Assembly: GCA_044426075.1 (NCBI GenBank)
Contig: JAWXUT010000109.1
Span: 1 to 5,782 of the forward strand
DNA from: JAWXUT01 sp044426075
GTDB taxonomy: Bacteria > Bacillota > Clostridia > Christensenellales > DTU072
Length of the DNA stretch: 5,782 bases
Reading direction: 5' to 3'
Below, one piece after another: positions 5,337 to 5,782 of the stretch. The number at the start of each line of letters is the position of its first letter. The first letter of the stretch is position 1. Under the pieces are notes generated by a model. That model saw only the letters and a program-made list of their open reading frames with translations, did no database searches and was not told the origin of the DNA. A program made the translations under genes and the position numbers.

Positions 5337-5663
5337 ATGACAGACATTTTAGTATTAATAGCATTTTTTGGCATACCAATAGCTATTTTTGTCACAATAT
5401 GGCAAATTGTCAAGAGGAAAAAGCTTTCATGCAAATACTGCAAGCATAAGATGGGAACAGACGACCTAGTTGAATGGAGGCAGGATTCCGAATCCACAGA
5501 AAAAGGTATAACAAAAGGAAAGTTTACATTGATATTAAGTTGCCCATCTTGCAAAAAAGAGAAGAGAGTTCGTGTTACATTAACAACAGGAACTAGCAGT
5601 GGCGGGACAATAGATCCAACATCAAAGATAGAAAAATATCTTGGCAAATCAAAAGAAATTTAA
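5337..5663 (+). CDS. Small membrane-anchored zinc-ribbon protein
   Basis: I do not recognise this 108-residue protein as a named family. A single hydrophobic span (about residues 4-25, ILVLIAFFGIPIAIFVTIW) is followed by KRKK (26-29), which predicts an N-out, C-in anchor. The cytoplasmic part has two CxxC pairs, Cys32/Cys35 (SCKYC) and Cys69/Cys72 (SCPSC), 33 residues apart, fitting a treble-clef or zinc-ribbon fold that binds one zinc. The tail (81-95) is rich in Thr, Ser and Gly. The ATG at 5337 is chosen because AAAGGAG (5321-5327) lies 9 bases upstream and the promoter at 5274-5302 would place the transcript start after any earlier in-frame codon. The gene is a single-gene unit with its own promoter and terminator. 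Codons are A-rich with many ATA, ACA and AAA, like an accessory gene, but I made no formal comparison. Function unknown. Confidence 0.75.
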   Translation: MTDILVLIAFFGIPIAIFVTIWQIVKRKKLSCKYCKHKMGTDDLVEWRQDSESTEKGITKGKFTLILSCPSCKKEKRVRVTLTTGTSSGGTIDPTSKIEKYLGKSKEI

Positions 5664-5673
5664 AAATAAAAAT

Positions 5674-5713
5674 GGGGCTGTAAAGAAAACAAATCTTTAT
5701 AGCTCCTTTTTTT
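5674..5713 (+). terminator. Rho-independent terminator of the zinc-ribbon gene
   Basis: The arms 5674-5686 and 5694-5706 pair at all 13 positions (two G-T wobbles) around the loop AAACAAA, followed by seven T (5707-5713). It starts 10 bases after the stop codon. Over the 33-base stem-loop it matches the terminator at 5161 at 25 positions. Confidence 0.93.
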
Positions 5714-5782
5714 AATCTAACTGCAAAATGTGACGTTAAAACGCTTTAGTCTAAGAGAACATTCGTATTTGCATGGATTTTC

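Noticed and set aside
5714..5782. Start of another gene at the right edge
   Set aside because: No ribosome binding site with an open frame, no promoter and no recognisable motif could be seen in these last bases.

Overview
The window reads as chromosomal DNA from a low-GC Gram-positive bacterium, most likely an uncultured Clostridia-type Firmicute. The evidence is the A+T-rich composition, strong AGGAGG-type ribosome binding sites, a ribonuclease J gene, a CwlD-type cell-wall amidase (in known members a spore-cortex enzyme) and classical stem-loop/T-tract terminators. No sequence search was possible, so the taxon is an inference. Five protein-coding genes are supported. No tRNA, rRNA, CRISPR array or transposase gene was recognised.

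Layout: 1-275 is non-coding and packed with short palindromic repeat modules. 276-983 (minus) is a cwlD-like N-acetylmuramoyl-L-alanine amidase. 984-1278 is non-coding and contains a cluster of TTATCAACA (DnaA-box-like) repeats. 1279-1974 (minus) is a stand-alone sugar-1-phosphate nucleotidyltransferase. 1975-2378 is a divergent intergenic region with a probable promoter for the nucleotidyltransferase and a decayed second copy of a repeat seen at the left end. 2379-4022 (plus) is ribonuclease J. 4041-5138 (plus), 18 bases downstream, is a divergent protein resembling the GT-B glycosyltransferases of the MGDG-synthase/UgtP type, ended by a terminator at 5161-5206. 5337-5663 (plus) is a small membrane-anchored zinc-ribbon protein with its own near-consensus sigma-A promoter and its own terminator. 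5714-5782 holds nothing I can name.

How the parts relate: the two minus-strand genes and the glycosyltransferase-like gene all point loosely to the cell envelope (activated sugar, glycolipid-type transfer, peptidoglycan trimming). RNase J is the central 5'-exonuclease/endonuclease of mRNA turnover and appears to share a transcript with the glycosyltransferase-like gene. The zinc-ribbon gene is an independent unit sitting between two related terminators.

Most worth a second look: the TTATCAACA cluster upstream of cwlD; the modular hairpin array and the diverged second copy of its neighbouring repeat; the glycosyltransferase-like protein that lacks the family's usual active-site motifs; and the promoter of the zinc-ribbon gene, where two perfect dyads surround the -35 element.
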